From a beta proteobacterium AAP99 (GTDB taxonomy: Bacteria; Pseudomonadota; Gammaproteobacteria; Burkholderiales; Burkholderiaceae_C): 52,784 nt of DNA. The first letter of the stretch is position 1; each line of letters begins with the position of its first letter. Under the pieces are notes generated by a model. That model did no database searches. It worked only from the letters and a program-made list of their open reading frames with translations, and was not told the DNA's origin. Shown piece by piece: positions 18,936 to 29,880 of this stretch. Where the stretch lies: positions 1 to 52,784 of the forward strand of contig LJIA01000023.1 in NCBI GenBank assembly GCA_001295775.1, given 5' to 3'. The position numbers and the translations under genes are program-made.

Positions 18936-19202
18936 TCAGGCGCCCATGGCCTTGATGGCGGCAGCCAGGCGGCTCTTGTCGCGAGCGGCCTTGTTCTTGT
19001 GCACGATCTTCTTGTCAGCCACGCTGTCGATCACCGACTGCGACTTCTGGAACACTTCCGCAGCGGCCTTCTTGTCACCAGCGGCCACAGCCTTGCGAAC
19101 GGCCTTGATGGCGGTACGCATCATGGAGCGCAGGGCAGAGTTGTGGGCATTCGCGACGGTGGCTTGACGGGCACGCTTGCGAGCTTGGGCGGTATTGGCC
19201 AT
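18936..19202 (-). CDS. rpsT: 30S ribosomal protein S20
   Basis: An 88-residue basic helical protein with the S20 signatures [26 protein letters not shown] and [13 protein letters not shown]-type segments. It binds 16S rRNA in the small subunit. The start is the ATG at 19202; the in-frame upstream ATG adds 11 residues not found in the family. A good sigma-70 promoter lies upstream and a terminator downstream, so it is a single-gene unit, as is usual for rpsT. Confidence 0.97.
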   Translation of the reverse strand: MANTAQARKRARQATVANAHNSALRSMMRTAIKAVRKAVAAGDKKAAAEVFQKSQSVIDSVADKKIVHKNKAARDKSRLAAAIKAMGA

Positions 19203-19330
19203 GTGTTCAGGTTTCCAAGTAACTTTCCTCGCCACGCATCCGCCGCTGGTTGCCGGTTCACCATGAACCAGTCCGGGCGGCTCGTCAGAGTCATGCGCCG
19301 GGCGGGAAAGGAAATTCTGTAAAGCCCTAG

Positions 19331-19359
19331 ACTATAAGCCTTTTTTGGCTCTGACGCAA
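19331..19359 (-). promoter_or_regulatory. Sigma-70-type promoter of rpsT
   Basis: On the minus strand, a TTGCGT -35 box (19354-19359) and a TATAGT -10 box (19331-19336) are separated by exactly 17 bases. Transcription would begin about 105 bases before the rpsT start. Confidence 0.7.
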
Positions 19360-19476
19360 GGAAATCCGCCCCGTCAAGACGTGTCGCGAGTGGCGATTGG
19401 AGCCGATGCTCAGTGCGCCGTTCCGCGCTTTGCATCTTGAGCCCGTACCGCGGCGCAGAATGCCAGCGGTTGCAAC

Positions 19477-19482
19477 TATAGA
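19477..19482 (+). promoter_or_regulatory. -10 box TATAGA 8 bases before murJ
   Basis: TATAGA ends exactly 8 bases before the murJ GTG start. No Shine-Dalgarno sequence is present in those 8 bases, which is compatible with a leaderless transcript. Confidence 0.4.
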
Positions 19483-19490
19483 AACAACGT

Positions 19491-21056
19491 GTGAACCTGC
19501 TCCGCGCCGCCTTTTCTGTCAGCTCATGGACCTTCGCTTCCCGCATCACCGGTCTGTTGCGGGAAATGCTGCTTGCGAGCGCATTTGGTGCAAGCGCCAT
19601 CACCGACGCGTTCAACGTTGCCTTCCGCCTGCCCAATCTGCTGCGCCGCCTGTTTGCCGAGGGCGCGTTCTCCCAGGCCTTCGTGCCGGTGCTGGGCGAC
19701 ATCCGCACTCGTGAGGGCGACGCCGCAGCGAAGGCGCTAATCGATCACGTGGCCGCCGCCATGCTCTGGGCAGTAGGCCTGACCAGCCTCGTCGGGGTGA
19801 TCGGCGCGCCCTTGCTGGTCTATGCCATCGGTTCCGGTCTGTCCGGAGCGGCGTTCGATGATGCGACGGTCATGACGCGCATCATGTTCCCCTACATCGC
19901 CTGCATGGCCATGGTGGCCCTCGGGGCAGCGGTGCTCAACACCTGGCGGAAGTTCATGTTGGCCGCGGCCACGCCGGTTCTGCTGAATGTGGCGGTGATC
20001 GCGGGCATCCTGCTCGCGCCGCACTTCATGGCACGGCCGATCTACGGCGTGGCGATTGCCGTGATGATTGGCGGCCTGCTGCAGCTGGCGGCCGTGTGGT
20101 GGGGGCTGCGCCAGCTGCGCATGCAGCCTGCGCTGATGAAGTCGCCGCGCGCCGCCTTTGGCTATGCCGGGGTGAAGCGCGTGCTGTCGCAAATGGCACC
20201 TGCGCTGCTCGGCGTTTCGGTGGCGCAGATCAGCCTCATCATCAACACGCAGATCGCCACGCACCTGGGCGAGGGGCGCGTGACCTGGATCACGCTGGCC
20301 GACCGGCTGCTGGAGTTCCCGAACGCGCTGCTCGGTGTTGCGCTGGGCGTTGTGCTCACGCCGAGCCTGACGCGCGCTGCGTCCTCCAACGACCAGGCGG
20401 GCTACAACGGGCTGATCGACTGGGGTTTGCGCCTCACGCTGCTGCTGGGCCTGCCCGCCGCGCTGGCCCTGGCGCTGATGGCCCAGCCACTCACCGCACT
20501 GTTGTTTCACAACGGCAAGTTCAGCGATGCCTCCATGGTCCAGACCGCACTGGCGGTGCAGGCCTATTCGATCGGCGTGGTCGGCTTCACCCTGGTCAAG
20601 ATCCTCGCGCCCGGTTTCTACGCCCGGCAGGACATGCGCTCGCCCGTGAAGGTGGCCGTCATCGTGCTGATCGCCACGCAGCTCTTGAACCTGCTGCTTG
20701 TGCCGTATCTGTCGCACGTGGCGCTGGCGCTGTCGATCAGCCTGGGCGCCATGCTCAACGCGGGTCTGCTCTATGTCGGTCTGCGTCGCAGCGGAGCCTA
20801 TCGTCCGGAAGCGGGGTGGCTCGTGTTCTTCACCAAGCTGCTGCTTGCGCTGGCTGTGATGGGCGCCGTGCTCTGGTTCATGGGCCAGGGCGTGGACTGG
20901 GCGGCGCTCAAGGCCGCCAAGTGGGAGCGGGCGGGCCGCGTGCTGGCCATGGTGCTTGCGGGCGCGGTGACCTACTTCGCCATGCTGGCGCTGCTCGGTT
21001 TCCGTCTGCGCGACTTCCGCCGCCGCGAGCCGGCCTTGCCGCCCCCGACGCCATGA
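19491..21056 (+). CDS. murJ: Lipid II flippase MurJ (MviN)
   Basis: A 521-residue polytopic inner-membrane protein of the MOP superfamily, which flips lipid II for peptidoglycan synthesis. The opening [22 protein letters not shown] and [25 protein letters not shown] are highly typical, and about 14 hydrophobic helices follow. The start is a GTG with no ribosome binding site, 8 bases after a -10-like box. It is divergent from rpsT, a common arrangement in betaproteobacteria. Confidence 0.96.
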   Translation: MNLLRAAFSVSSWTFASRITGLLREMLLASAFGASAITDAFNVAFRLPNLLRRLFAEGAFSQAFVPVLGDIRTREGDAAAKALIDHVAAAMLWAVGLTSLVGVIGAPLLVYAIGSGLSGAAFDDATVMTRIMFPYIACMAMVALGAAVLNTWRKFMLAAATPVLLNVAVIAGILLAPHFMARPIYGVAIAVMIGGLLQLAAVWWGLRQLRMQPALMKSPRAAFGYAGVKRVLSQMAPALLGVSVAQISLIINTQIATHLGEGRVTWITLADRLLEFPNALLGVALGVVLTPSLTRAASSNDQAGYNGLIDWGLRLTLLLGLPAALALALMAQPLTALLFHNGKFSDASMVQTALAVQAYSIGVVGFTLVKILAPGFYARQDMRSPVKVAVIVLIATQLLNLLLVPYLSHVALALSISLGAMLNAGLLYVGLRRSGAYRPEAGWLVFFTKLLLALAVMGAVLWFMGQGVDWAALKAAKWERAGRVLAMVLAGAVTYFAMLALLGFRLRDFRRREPALPPPTP

Positions 21057-21089
21057 GCTCCCCCGCCTGCGGCACCTTGATCGAAAACG

Positions 21090-21098
21090 TGATATAGT
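21090..21098 (+). promoter_or_regulatory. Extended -10 promoter of rpsU
   Basis: TGATATAGT combines the TGn extension with a TATAGT -10 box, 25 bases before the proposed rpsU start. The -35 region is weak, as expected for this promoter class. Confidence 0.55.
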
Positions 21099-21123
21099 CT
21101 CGGGTTCTAAGGGGGTGATTGTT

Positions 21124-21336
21124 TTGCCGATCGTTCGCGTTAAAGAAAATGAGCCGTTCGAAACCGCGTTGCGCCGTTTCAAGCGGGGCATTGAAAAGCT
21201 GGGTCTTCTGACTGAACTGCGCGCTCGCGAGTTCTATGAGAAGCCGACTGCGGAGCGCAAGCGCAAGAAGGCTGCTGCCGTCAAGCGCCACTACAAGCGC
21301 ATTCGCAGCCAGATGCTGCCGAAGAAGATGTACTGA
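21124..21336 (+). CDS. rpsU: 30S ribosomal protein S21
   Basis: A 70-residue basic protein with the S21 core [38 protein letters not shown] and the C-terminal [13 protein letters not shown]. It has the normal family length only if translation starts at the TTG at 21124, which is 8 bases after a strong AGGGGG. A GTG at 21115 would overlap that ribosome binding site and add three residues. It is a single-gene unit with its own promoter and terminator. Confidence 0.95.
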   Translation: MPIVRVKENEPFETALRRFKRGIEKLGLLTELRAREFYEKPTAERKRKKAAAVKRHYKRIRSQMLPKKMY

Positions 21337-21356
21337 TCTTCGCGCACTTCACCGCC

Positions 21357-21394
21357 AAACCCGCGCAAGCTTGTCTTCCGCGGGTTTGTCGTTT
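21357..21394 (+). terminator. rpsU terminator
   Basis: A perfect 9-bp stem, AAACCCGCG with CGCGGGTTT (21357-21365 and 21379-21387), encloses a 13-base loop and is followed by GTCGTTT. Confidence 0.65.
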
Positions 21395-21427
21395 CTGGAT
21401 CCGCCCGATTCAACTCAAGGACACACC

Positions 21428-21874
21428 ATGAGCCTGCGAGACCGCATCAATGACGACGTGAAGACCGCCATGCGCAACAAGGAGAGCGACAAGCTCACCG
21501 CGCTGCGCATGCTTACGGCCGCACTCAAGCAGAAGGAAGTGGACGAGCGGATCGAACTGACCGATGCCCATGTGCTGGCGCTGGTCGAAAAGCTGATCAA
21601 GCAGCGCAAGGACTCGATCGCGGCCTATGAGCAGGGCGGCCGTCCGGATCTCGCAGCCAAGGAGAAGTTCGAGCTCGACCTGCTCGCCGTCTACCTGCCG
21701 GCGCAGATGAGCGAGGCCGAAGTGGAGGCCGCCGTGGCCGCGGCCGTCGCCCAGGCCGGCGCTGCCGGCCCGCAGGACATGGGCAAGGTCATGGCCATCG
21801 TCAAACCCGCGCTGGCCGGCAAGGCCGACATGGGCATGGTCTCGGCCAAGGTGAAGGCTGCGCTGAGCAAGTAA
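21428..21874 (+). CDS. GatB/YqeY domain protein
   Basis: A 148-residue protein of the YqeY family, related to the C-terminal tRNA-binding domain of GatB. It opens SLRDRINDDVKTAMRNKE, contains LRMLTAALKQKEVD and ends with the helical GKADMGMVSAKVKAALSK. The family may act in tRNA-dependent amidation, but its role is not proven. It lies between rpsU and its own terminator; a rpsU-yqeY pair is common in proteobacteria. Confidence 0.9.
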   Translation: MSLRDRINDDVKTAMRNKESDKLTALRMLTAALKQKEVDERIELTDAHVLALVEKLIKQRKDSIAAYEQGGRPDLAAKEKFELDLLAVYLPAQMSEAEVEAAVAAAVAQAGAAGPQDMGKVMAIVKPALAGKADMGMVSAKVKAALSK

Positions 21875-21924
21875 GCCGCATGTCTCGAACAGCCCGGCGC
21901 AAGCCGCGTTGTTCCACTGAACCG

Positions 21925-21959
21925 AAAGCCCCGCAAACCTTGGCGTTTGCGGGGCTTTT
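21925..21959 (+). terminator. Terminator of the YqeY-like gene
   Basis: A perfect 13-bp stem (21925-21937 with 21946-21958) and a TTTT tail lie about 50 bases after the stop codon. Confidence 0.85.
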
Positions 21960-21995
21960 GCGTCTAATCGGCCATCCCTTCACGCAGGCGGCCGC

Positions 21996-23615
21996 ATGTT
22001 CCAGCTTCGCTATCTGACCTTTTGGCTTTGCGCGCTCGTCGCCGTGGTGAGCGTGGGCTGGATGATCGTGTCCGGGTTCGATGTCTGGATCGCGCTGCTC
22101 GCGGCCCTGGCGGGCTTTCTGGCGCTGGTGGGCGTGCGCGACATGACGCAGGTGCGCCAGAGCGTGCGGCGCAACTACCCCATCCTGGCCAATCTGCGCT
22201 ACTTCCTCGAGTTCATCCGCCCGGAGATCCGCCAGTACTTCCTGGAGGACGACACCGAGGCCAAGCCCTTCTCGCGCAACCAGCGCAGCGTGGTCTATCA
22301 GCGCGCCAAGCAGGAAGTCGACAAGCGGCCGTTCGGCACACAGATCGACGTCTACGAAGCCGGCTACGAGTGGATCAACCACGCCGTGGTGCCAGCCAAG
22401 GTGGAGTCCAGCGACTTTCGCATCACCATCGGTGAGGGCAAGCCCGGTGTGACCCAGCCCTACAGCGCATCGGTCTTCAACATCTCGGCCATGAGCTTCG
22501 GCGCGCTCTCGGCCAACGCCATCCGCTCGCTCAACCAGGGGGCGAAGAAGGGCGGGTTCGCGCATGACACCGGCGAAGGCTCCATCAGCCAGTACCACCG
22601 CGAGCACGGTGGCGACCTGATCTGGGAGATCGGCAGCGGCTACTTCGGCTGCCGCAACAAGGACGGCAGCTTCTCCGAGGAGAACTTCACCAGGAACGCG
22701 CGCGACCCGCAGGTCAAGCTCATCGAGGTGAAGCTCTCGCAAGGCGCCAAGCCGGGCCACGGCGGCGTACTGCCCGGTCCGAAAGTGACGCCGGAAATTG
22801 CCGCGGCGCGCGGCGTCGACCCGTGGACGGACTGCGTCTCGCCCGCCTCGCACAGCGCGTTTTCCACGCCCGTGGAGTTCATGCACTTCATCGCCCGCCT
22901 GCGGGAGCTCTCCGGCGGCAAGCCGACGGGCTTCAAGCTGGCCATCGGTCACCCCTGGGAATTCTTTGCGATGGTGAAGGCCATGCTGGCCACCGGCATT
23001 ACGCCGGACTTCATCGTCGTGGATGGTGGCGAGGGCGGCACGGGCGCGGCGCCGGTGGAATTCACGGACCACGTGGGTACGCCGCTGCAAGAGGCGCTGC
23101 TGCTCGTGCACAACACCCTGGTGGGCGCGAACCTGCGCAGCCAGATCAAGCTGGGCGCCTCCGGCAAGATCGTCACGGCCTTTGACATTGCCCGCACCAT
23201 TGCGCTGGGCGCAGACTGGTGCAACAGCGCGCGCGGCTTCATGTTCGCGCTGGGCTGCATCCAGGCACAGAGCTGCCACACCGGCAAGTGCCCCACCGGC
23301 GTCACCACGCAGGACCCCAAGCGCCAGCAGGCGCTTGTGGTGCCGGACAAGGCCGAGCGGGTCTACAACTTCCAGCACAACACCCTCAAGGCCCTGGGCG
23401 AACTGCTCGCCGCCGCCGGCCTGGACCATCCGGATGATCTGCGCCCGCACCACATCGTGCGCCGCGTCTCGCACAACCAGGTGCAGTTACTCTCCAACCT
23501 CTACACCTTCCTCAAGCCGGGCGATCTGCTCAATGGCACGGCCCAGGGCGCGGTGTTCGAGTACTACTGGCCCATGGCGCAGTGCGAGAGCTTCAAGCCC
23601 GCCTCGCACAAGTAG
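21996..23615 (+). CDS. FMN-binding glutamate-synthase-like protein (GltB central/FMN domain)
   Basis: A 539-residue protein with two N-terminal membrane helices (about residues 5-45) followed by a glutamate synthase FMN-domain TIM barrel. Seen are SAMSFGALSANAIRSLNQGA, GEGSISQYH, the SQGAKPGHGG loop, DGGEGGTGAAP and the CHTGKCPTGV cluster region typical of GltB-type iron-sulfur ligands. It lacks the glutaminase domain, so it is not a complete glutamate synthase. Membrane-anchored stand-alone versions are widespread but their substrate is uncertain. It is a single gene between two non-coding regions. Confidence 0.85.
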   Translation: MFQLRYLTFWLCALVAVVSVGWMIVSGFDVWIALLAALAGFLALVGVRDMTQVRQSVRRNYPILANLRYFLEFIRPEIRQYFLEDDTEAKPFSRNQRSVVYQRAKQEVDKRPFGTQIDVYEAGYEWINHAVVPAKVESSDFRITIGEGKPGVTQPYSASVFNISAMSFGALSANAIRSLNQGAKKGGFAHDTGEGSISQYHREHGGDLIWEIGSGYFGCRNKDGSFSEENFTRNARDPQVKLIEVKLSQGAKPGHGGVLPGPKVTPEIAAARGVDPWTDCVSPASHSAFSTPVEFMHFIARLRELSGGKPTGFKLAIGHPWEFFAMVKAMLATGITPDFIVVDGGEGGTGAAPVEFTDHVGTPLQEALLLVHNTLVGANLRSQIKLGASGKIVTAFDIARTIALGADWCNSARGFMFALGCIQAQSCHTGKCPTGVTTQDPKRQQALVVPDKAERVYNFQHNTLKALGELLAAAGLDHPDDLRPHHIVRRVSHNQVQLLSNLYTFLKPGDLLNGTAQGAVFEYYWPMAQCESFKPASHK

Positions 23616-25211
<1,596 letters not shown>

Positions 25212-25220
25212 TGCCCGGCA

Positions 25221-25287
25221 AGGCTTTCCGCTTGTCCCATGCGGTTCTCCAGCCATTTTGGGCTGGAAACCCGCATGGATACTGCGA
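25221..25287 (+). repeat. Short relative of the dispersed repeat (hairpin form A)
   Basis: It begins 9 bases after the serS stop and shares the family core TTTCCGC (25225-25231), with TCT 14 bases later. It folds into a two-part hairpin: outer CCATGCGG/CCGCATGG (25237-25244 with 25271-25278) and inner TCCAGCC/GGCTGGA around an ATTTTG loop. The stretch AAGGCTTTCCGC and CAGCCATTTTGG recur at 34849-34886. No outer boxes are present. Confidence 0.6.
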
Positions 25288-25320
25288 GAAGCCCTTTTTG
25301 TCCTGGGACGGGCGAGCCTG

Positions 25321-25866
25321 ATGCGCTTGGCCAACCACCCCGTCCGGCTACGGTCCCTGAAGCCCACGGGCAAGCTGCGGCATCTGTTTACGCGGCGTGA
25401 GGCCATGGCGCGGCTGCTGGCTGATGGATGGCGGCGGCACACGCTGCATCCGGAGGTGGCACGCATCGAATCGCTGACCGCGCACCTGCGCAAGCGCGGC
25501 AAGCTCACGGTCAAGCTGATCGAGGTGGGCGTGGCCAACGCCACGGCGCAGGAACGGCGCACCCTGGGCGCGCGGCGCCGCGTGTGGGTGCGGCGCATCG
25601 AGCTGCATGTGGACGGCGTGCCGATGATCGCCGCCCGCTCCGCCACCGCCGCCCGGCACCTCAAGGGCCCCTGGCGCTATCTGCCGCGCTTGAATCGTCG
25701 GCCGATGGGCGAGGTGCTGTTCGCCGACCCGATCGTCGCCCGATCCCCACGTGTGTTCCGCGTCGAGCGCTACAAGGGCGTGGACGGGCTGCCTTCGCGG
25801 CGGTCCCTGTTCATCCGGCAGGGGGCGCCGTTGGTGGTGGAAGAGATATTCCTTCAGCCTGCGTAA
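25321..25866 (+). CDS. ubiC: Chorismate lyase (UbiC family)
   Basis: A 181-residue protein resembling chorismate pyruvate-lyase, which makes 4-hydroxybenzoate for ubiquinone. Family-like segments are VWVRRIELHVDGVPMIAARS, a threonine-to-alanine-like helix with LKGPWRYL and RPMGEVLFADP. Sequence conservation in this family is low, so the call rests on order and spacing of these segments. The start is the ATG at 25321; an upstream TTG frame adds 21 residues encoded in the repeat. No ubiA is adjacent. Confidence 0.75.
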   Translation: MRLANHPVRLRSLKPTGKLRHLFTRREAMARLLADGWRRHTLHPEVARIESLTAHLRKRGKLTVKLIEVGVANATAQERRTLGARRRVWVRRIELHVDGVPMIAARSATAARHLKGPWRYLPRLNRRPMGEVLFADPIVARSPRVFRVERYKGVDGLPSRRSLFIRQGAPLVVEEIFLQPA

Positions 25867-25930
25867 CGTCGCAGAATTGGCGGGCCAGCACAGGCGCCAA
25901 ATCCGCGATCAACTAGATGGAGTGAGGTCG

Positions 25931-26206
25931 ATGAGATCCAGCACACTCAACGGACGCCTGTTCGCGGCGACGGGCGTACTGCTAGGTCCACTGCTGTTAG
26001 CGGCGTGTGGCTCAGGCGGAGATGTCTACACGCTCTATCGGAGCAGTGCGGTCGATAGTGCTGCGCGTGTTCATGTGGCGACATTCGATGCAGCTGAGTC
26101 AGGTAGCTACAACCAAGAGAACTGCTTTCAGGCGCAGAACCTTTTCGCAAGTCAGAAGGGCGTTACGGTCAACTATTGGTGCGAAAAAGGTCGATTTAAG
26201 AAGTAG
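25931..26206 (+). CDS. Small predicted lipoprotein
   Basis: A 91-residue protein with a lipoprotein signal (residues 1-22) ending in LLLAAC. The mature part holds two cysteines (in ENCFQAQN and NYWCEKG) that could form a disulfide. No domain is recognised, but the NCFQAQNLF...YWCEKGRF pattern is typical of small outer-membrane lipoproteins. GGAGTGAGG lies just before the ATG, a strong translation signal. It is convergent with dapB. Confidence 0.75.
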   Translation: MRSSTLNGRLFAATGVLLGPLLLAACGSGGDVYTLYRSSAVDSAARVHVATFDAAESGSYNQENCFQAQNLFASQKGVTVNYWCEKGRFKK

Positions 26207-26224
26207 GAGGCCGACGCAGCCAAG

Positions 26225-27016
26225 TCAGCTCCTGAGACCCAACACATCCTGCATATCAAACAAGCCCGCGCTCTTCCCGCCAAGCCATTTGGACGCGCGC
26301 ACTGCGCCCTGCGCATAGCCGTTGCGGCTGCTGCTGCGGTGGCTGATTTCGACGCGCTCGCCGGTGCCGAGGAAGAAGGCGGTGTGGTCGCCGATCACGT
26401 CGCCGCCGCGCACGACTGAGAAGCCGATCTGCCCCGCCTTGCGCTCGCCCGTATGGCCGTGGCGCGCCCAGTCGGCGACCTCGTCCAGCTTGACGCCGCG
26501 GGCGCGGGCCACAGCCTCGCCCATGCCCAGGGCGGTGCCGGACGGAGCGTCCACCTTCTTGCCGTGGTGGGCTTCGAAGATTTCGACGTCGTACTGATCG
26601 CCCAGCGCCTGGGTGGCGAGTTCTAGCAGCTTGAAGACGACGTTGACGCCCACGCTCATGTTGGGTGCGAAGACGACGGGGATGGTCTCGGCGGCTTTCG
26701 CAATCGCTGCCTTGCCGGCGGCGTCAAAGCCCGTGGTGCCGATGACGATGGCCTTGCGTGCTGCGACGCAGGCGGCCAGGTGGGTCAGGGTGCCTTCGGG
26801 GCGGGTGAAGTCGATCAGCACGTCGCTGGCCGCAAGGGCCGCAGCCACATCCGAGGTGATCGCAATCGAGGTCCCGGTGGGTGTGGTGCCCAAAGCCGGG
26901 CTGTCGGCGCGGTCGAGCAGGGCGGTGATGGCGACCTGCGGATCGGCCAGTGCGGCGTCGATCAGCATGCGGCCCATGCGGCCGCCGGCGCCGGCAATGG
27001 CGATGCGGCAACTCAT
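26225..27016 (-). CDS. dapB: 4-hydroxy-tetrahydrodipicolinate reductase
   Basis: A 263-residue NAD(P)H-dependent reductase of the lysine/diaminopimelate pathway. Seen are the N-terminal nucleotide fold IAIAGAGGRMGRM, DFTRPEGTL, GTTGFD, the catalytic EAHHGKKVDAPSGTA and a C-terminal FFLGTGERVEISHR. The start is the ATG at 27016, 2 bases after the bamE stop codon; the upstream open frame overlaps bamE and is unlike the family. bamE and dapB are probably co-transcribed. Confidence 0.96.
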   Translation of the reverse strand: MSCRIAIAGAGGRMGRMLIDAALADPQVAITALLDRADSPALGTTPTGTSIAITSDVAAALAASDVLIDFTRPEGTLTHLAACVAARKAIVIGTTGFDAAGKAAIAKAAETIPVVFAPNMSVGVNVVFKLLELATQALGDQYDVEIFEAHHGKKVDAPSGTALGMGEAVARARGVKLDEVADWARHGHTGERKAGQIGFSVVRGGDVIGDHTAFFLGTGERVEISHRSSSRNGYAQGAVRASKWLGGKSAGLFDMQDVLGLRS

Positions 27017-27018
27017 GT

Positions 27019-27405
27019 TCAAACGCTTGCTGCAGCCCGCAGGGCGGAAATCTTCAAGGCTTCGGTGGCGGTGGGCTGGGGGTCGCCTTCCCACTTGATC
27101 AGCTTGTCGCCATCAAAGTAGAGGGTGAAGCGGCGCATCTCGGTCACCTCGCCGCGCTTGCGCATGGCAAAGCCGTAGTCCCAGCGGTTGGCGTGCAGAT
27201 CGGAGCGCAGGAGCGGCGAGCCGAGCAGGGCCTGCACCTGCAGGCGGGTCATGCCTTCCTTGAGCTGGGCGACCTGCTCGCTGGTGATCAGATTGCCCTG
27301 CTGGATGTCCGGGCGGTAGACGCTGCAGCCGGTGGCGAGCACGAGCGCCAGGGCGGCGGCGATGAGGGCGCAACGGTGGGAGCAAAGGCGCAGAACAGAA
27401 GACAT
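27019..27405 (-). CDS. bamE: Outer membrane assembly lipoprotein BamE
   Basis: A 128-residue SmpA/OmlA-family lipoprotein of the outer membrane protein assembly (BAM) complex. The signal ends in the lipobox LATGC. The mature sequence has the family's VYRPDIQQGN, EQVAQLKEGMTRLQVQALLGSP and FYFDGDKL-like ending. The start is the ATG at 27405; an ATG at 27420 is possible. It is divergent from fur, the usual order in betaproteobacteria, and lies 2 bases upstream of dapB. Confidence 0.94.
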   Translation of the reverse strand: MSSVLRLCSHRCALIAAALALVLATGCSVYRPDIQQGNLITSEQVAQLKEGMTRLQVQALLGSPLLRSDLHANRWDYGFAMRKRGEVTEMRRFTLYFDGDKLIKWEGDPQPTATEALKISALRAAASV

Positions 27406-27575
27406 GGAACGGTGGTGCACGGTGGGAGCGGTCCGGGTGAGCCAAGGCGGCTGGGAGATTTCGCGCGGGGCAGGGTGATTGCCCAGAGGTGCGCGTGGGG
27501 TCGGGCCGTATCATAGGTCACCGTCTGAACGCACTTCGTTCGCATTCACGCCCTGCGCGGCTGCGACCCCATCCG

Positions 27576-28010
27576 ATGCCGAACTCCAGCCAGAACCTCA
27601 AAGAGATGGGCCTGAAGGCCACCCTGCCGCGCATGAAGGTGCTGGAGGTCTTTCACAAGAGCCCGCAGCGCCACCTGAGCGCGGAAGACGTCTACAAGCT
27701 GCTGCTGGCCGAGCAGGGCGACGTGGGCCTGGCCACCGTGTACCGCGTGCTCACGCAGTTCGAGCAGGCGGGGCTGCTCAAGCGCAACCACTTCGAGAGC
27801 GGCAAGGCGGTCTTCGAGCTGAACGAGGGCAGCCACCATGACCACATCGTCTGCCTGGACTGCGGCCACGTGGAGGAGTTCTTCGACCCCGGCATCGAGC
27901 AGCGGCAGGACGCCGTGGCCGCCGAGCGCGGTTTCAAGCTCGTGGAGCATTCGCTCTCGCTGTACGCCAACTGCGCCCGCACGGACTGCCCGCACCGACA
28001 GAAGCCCTGA
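27576..28010 (+). CDS. fur: Ferric uptake regulator Fur
   Basis: A 144-residue metal-dependent repressor. The N-terminal winged helix includes [14 protein letters not shown] and [13 protein letters not shown]. The metal-binding domain has [16 protein letters not shown] and a C-terminal C-x4-C (CARTDC), as in Fur proteins with structural zinc. The start is the ATG at 27576. It ends 6 bases before a copy of the dispersed repeat and is convergent with recN. I see no clear Fur box in front of it. Confidence 0.95.
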   Translation: MPNSSQNLKEMGLKATLPRMKVLEVFHKSPQRHLSAEDVYKLLLAEQGDVGLATVYRVLTQFEQAGLLKRNHFESGKAVFELNEGSHHDHIVCLDCGHVEEFFDPGIEQRQDAVAAERGFKLVEHSLSLYANCARTDCPHRQKP

Positions 28011-28016
28011 TTTTTC

Positions 28017-28119
28017 TGGCCGATATTGATCTTTTTATGAAAGTTCAATAGGCCAGTTTCCGCATACTCCGTGCGGATCTTGGCATGTTTTCGGTGCCTG
28101 AAATTTCCGGCCGAAAATG
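28017..28119 (+). repeat. Dispersed intergenic repeat, copy 3 (full length)
   Basis: It starts 6 bases after the fur stop codon. Left box TGGCCGATAT is at position 1, core TTTCCGC at 41, GCGG and TCTT follow, and the right box CGGCCGAAAATG ends the element. Inside are hairpins with arms TTGA-CTT/AAG-TCAA and GGCA/TGCC. It lies between the convergent fur and recN genes. Confidence 0.7.
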
Positions 28120-28218
28120 ACGTAAATGAGCGCTGGCGCGGTTCTCCGGCCACCGTTCATTCTGTGTGAAGGGCGGGTGCGGCGCGCTGGAACCGATGCG
28201 CCGCCGCGCGCCCGGCGC

Positions 28219-29865
28219 TCAATCCGCCGCCAGCAGCTCTTTTGCGTGCTTCTTGCTGGTGGCCGTGACGGTTTCACCAGCCAGCATGCGGGCAATTTCG
28301 TCCACGCGGTCGGCCGGGCTCAGGCTGCGGATGGCGCTCTGGGTGTTGCCGGCCACGGTGAACTTCTCCACCTTGAACTGCTGATGCGCCCGCGCCGCCA
28401 CCTGCGGCAAGTGGGTCACGGCCAGCACCTGGCGGTCTGCGCCGAGCTGGCGCATGAGCCGCCCGACCACCTCGGCCACCGCGCCGCCCACGCCGGCGTC
28501 CACTTCATCAAAGATCAGCGTGGGCGTGGCGTTGGCCGTGGAGGCAATGACGGCAATCGCCAGCGAAATGCGCGACAGCTCCCCGCCGGAGGCCACCTTG
28601 CCCAAGGGGCGCGGCGTGGCGCCGGTGTGGCCGGCCACCAGAAACTCCACGGCGTCTGTGCCGTTGGGGCCGGCGTCTTCGGCGGTGAGCGCAATTTCAA
28701 GCCGGCCGCCTTGCATGGCGAGCGTCTGCATGGCCTCGGTGGCGGCGGCGGAGAGCTTCCGGGCGACCTTGGCGCGCTCGCTGGAGAGCTTTTTGGCGGC
28801 TGCGTCGAAGGCCTTCTGCGCGGCGTCCACCGCCGCCTGCAGCGCCGGCAGGTTGCTGGCGGCATCCAGCGAAGCCATCTTCTCGCGCGCGGCCTGCCAG
28901 TGCTCGGCCAGCGCGGCGGGTTCCACGCGCAGCTTGCGCGCCGTGCCGTGCAGGGCGGACAGCCGCTGCTCGATCTCCTCAAGCCGCTGCGGGTCCAGAT
29001 CACTGCTATTCAAATAGTGGGACAGCGCATGGGCGGCCTCGCGCGCCTGGATGGCGGCGGCTTCCAGCGCGTCCACGGCGTCTTGCAGGCGGGCGTCGTG
29101 CACCAGCTGCGCGGCCAGGCGGCTGTGCAGGTTGTCCAGGCGGCTGATGATGGGCTCGTCCGACTCCTCCAGCGCATTGAGCGCGGTGGAGGCGGATTCG
29201 ATCAGCCCGGCGGCGTGGGACAGGCGCCGGTGCTCGCTTTCCACCTCGGCCCATTCGCCGGCCTGCGGGGCGAGGCGGTCGAGCTCGTCCAGCTGCCAGG
29301 CCAGGCGTTCGCGCTCGGCGTCCAGGCTGGCCTGCTCGGTCTGGGCGCGGGTGAGCAGGGCGCGGGCGTCCCGCAGGGTCTTCCAGCGCTCGGCCACCTC
29401 CGCCACCTGCGGCTCCAGCTTGCCAAAGGCATCCAGCAGGCTGCGTTGGGCGGCGGGCTTCTGCAGCAGCTGGTGGGCGTGCTGGCCGTGAATGTCCACG
29501 AGCAGATCGCCCAGGGCGCGCAGCTGCGTGACGGGCACAGCCGCGCCGTTGATGAAGGCCTTGCTGCGGCCCTCGCGGTCGATCACGCGGCGCAGGAGCA
29601 CCGTGTCCGAGGCATCGAGTTCGTGCTCGGACAGAAAGGCAGCGACGTTCGCGTCCACGTCGAACTCAGCCGCAATGCTGGTCTTGGCGGCGCCCTCGCG
29701 GATCACGCCGGCGTCGCCCCGGCCGCCGAGCACCAGGCCCAGCGCGTCGATCAGGATGCTCTTGCCTGCGCCGGTCTCACCCGTGAGCGCGGAGAAGCCG
29801 GCCGAGAAGTCGATCTCGGCCTCGGTGACAAGCACAAAGTCGGTGAGGTGCAGACTGCGAAGCAT
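28219..29865 (-). CDS. recN: DNA repair protein RecN
   Basis: A 548-residue SMC-like ATPase acting in double-strand break repair. The N-terminal Walker A is GETGAGKSIL, the two halves of the ATPase flank a long coiled coil (about residues 150-400), and the C-terminal ABC signature and Walker B lie around SGGELSRISLA and TLIFDEVDAGVGG. It follows nadK by 15 bases on the same strand, so the two form an operon, an order common in betaproteobacteria. Confidence 0.96.
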   Translation of the reverse strand: MLRSLHLTDFVLVTEAEIDFSAGFSALTGETGAGKSILIDALGLVLGGRGDAGVIREGAAKTSIAAEFDVDANVAAFLSEHELDASDTVLLRRVIDREGRSKAFINGAAVPVTQLRALGDLLVDIHGQHAHQLLQKPAAQRSLLDAFGKLEPQVAEVAERWKTLRDARALLTRAQTEQASLDAERERLAWQLDELDRLAPQAGEWAEVESEHRRLSHAAGLIESASTALNALEESDEPIISRLDNLHSRLAAQLVHDARLQDAVDALEAAAIQAREAAHALSHYLNSSDLDPQRLEEIEQRLSALHGTARKLRVEPAALAEHWQAAREKMASLDAASNLPALQAAVDAAQKAFDAAAKKLSSERAKVARKLSAAATEAMQTLAMQGGRLEIALTAEDAGPNGTDAVEFLVAGHTGATPRPLGKVASGGELSRISLAIAVIASTANATPTLIFDEVDAGVGGAVAEVVGRLMRQLGADRQVLAVTHLPQVAARAHQQFKVEKFTVAGNTQSAIRSLSPADRVDEIARMLAGETVTATSKKHAKELLAAD

Positions 29866-29880
29866 CGGTGAAGCGAGGCG

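Noticed and set aside
28126-29871. A 581-codon open frame antisense to recN
   Set aside because: It covers recN exactly and has the composition expected of a shadow frame in GC-rich DNA; recN has all family motifs.
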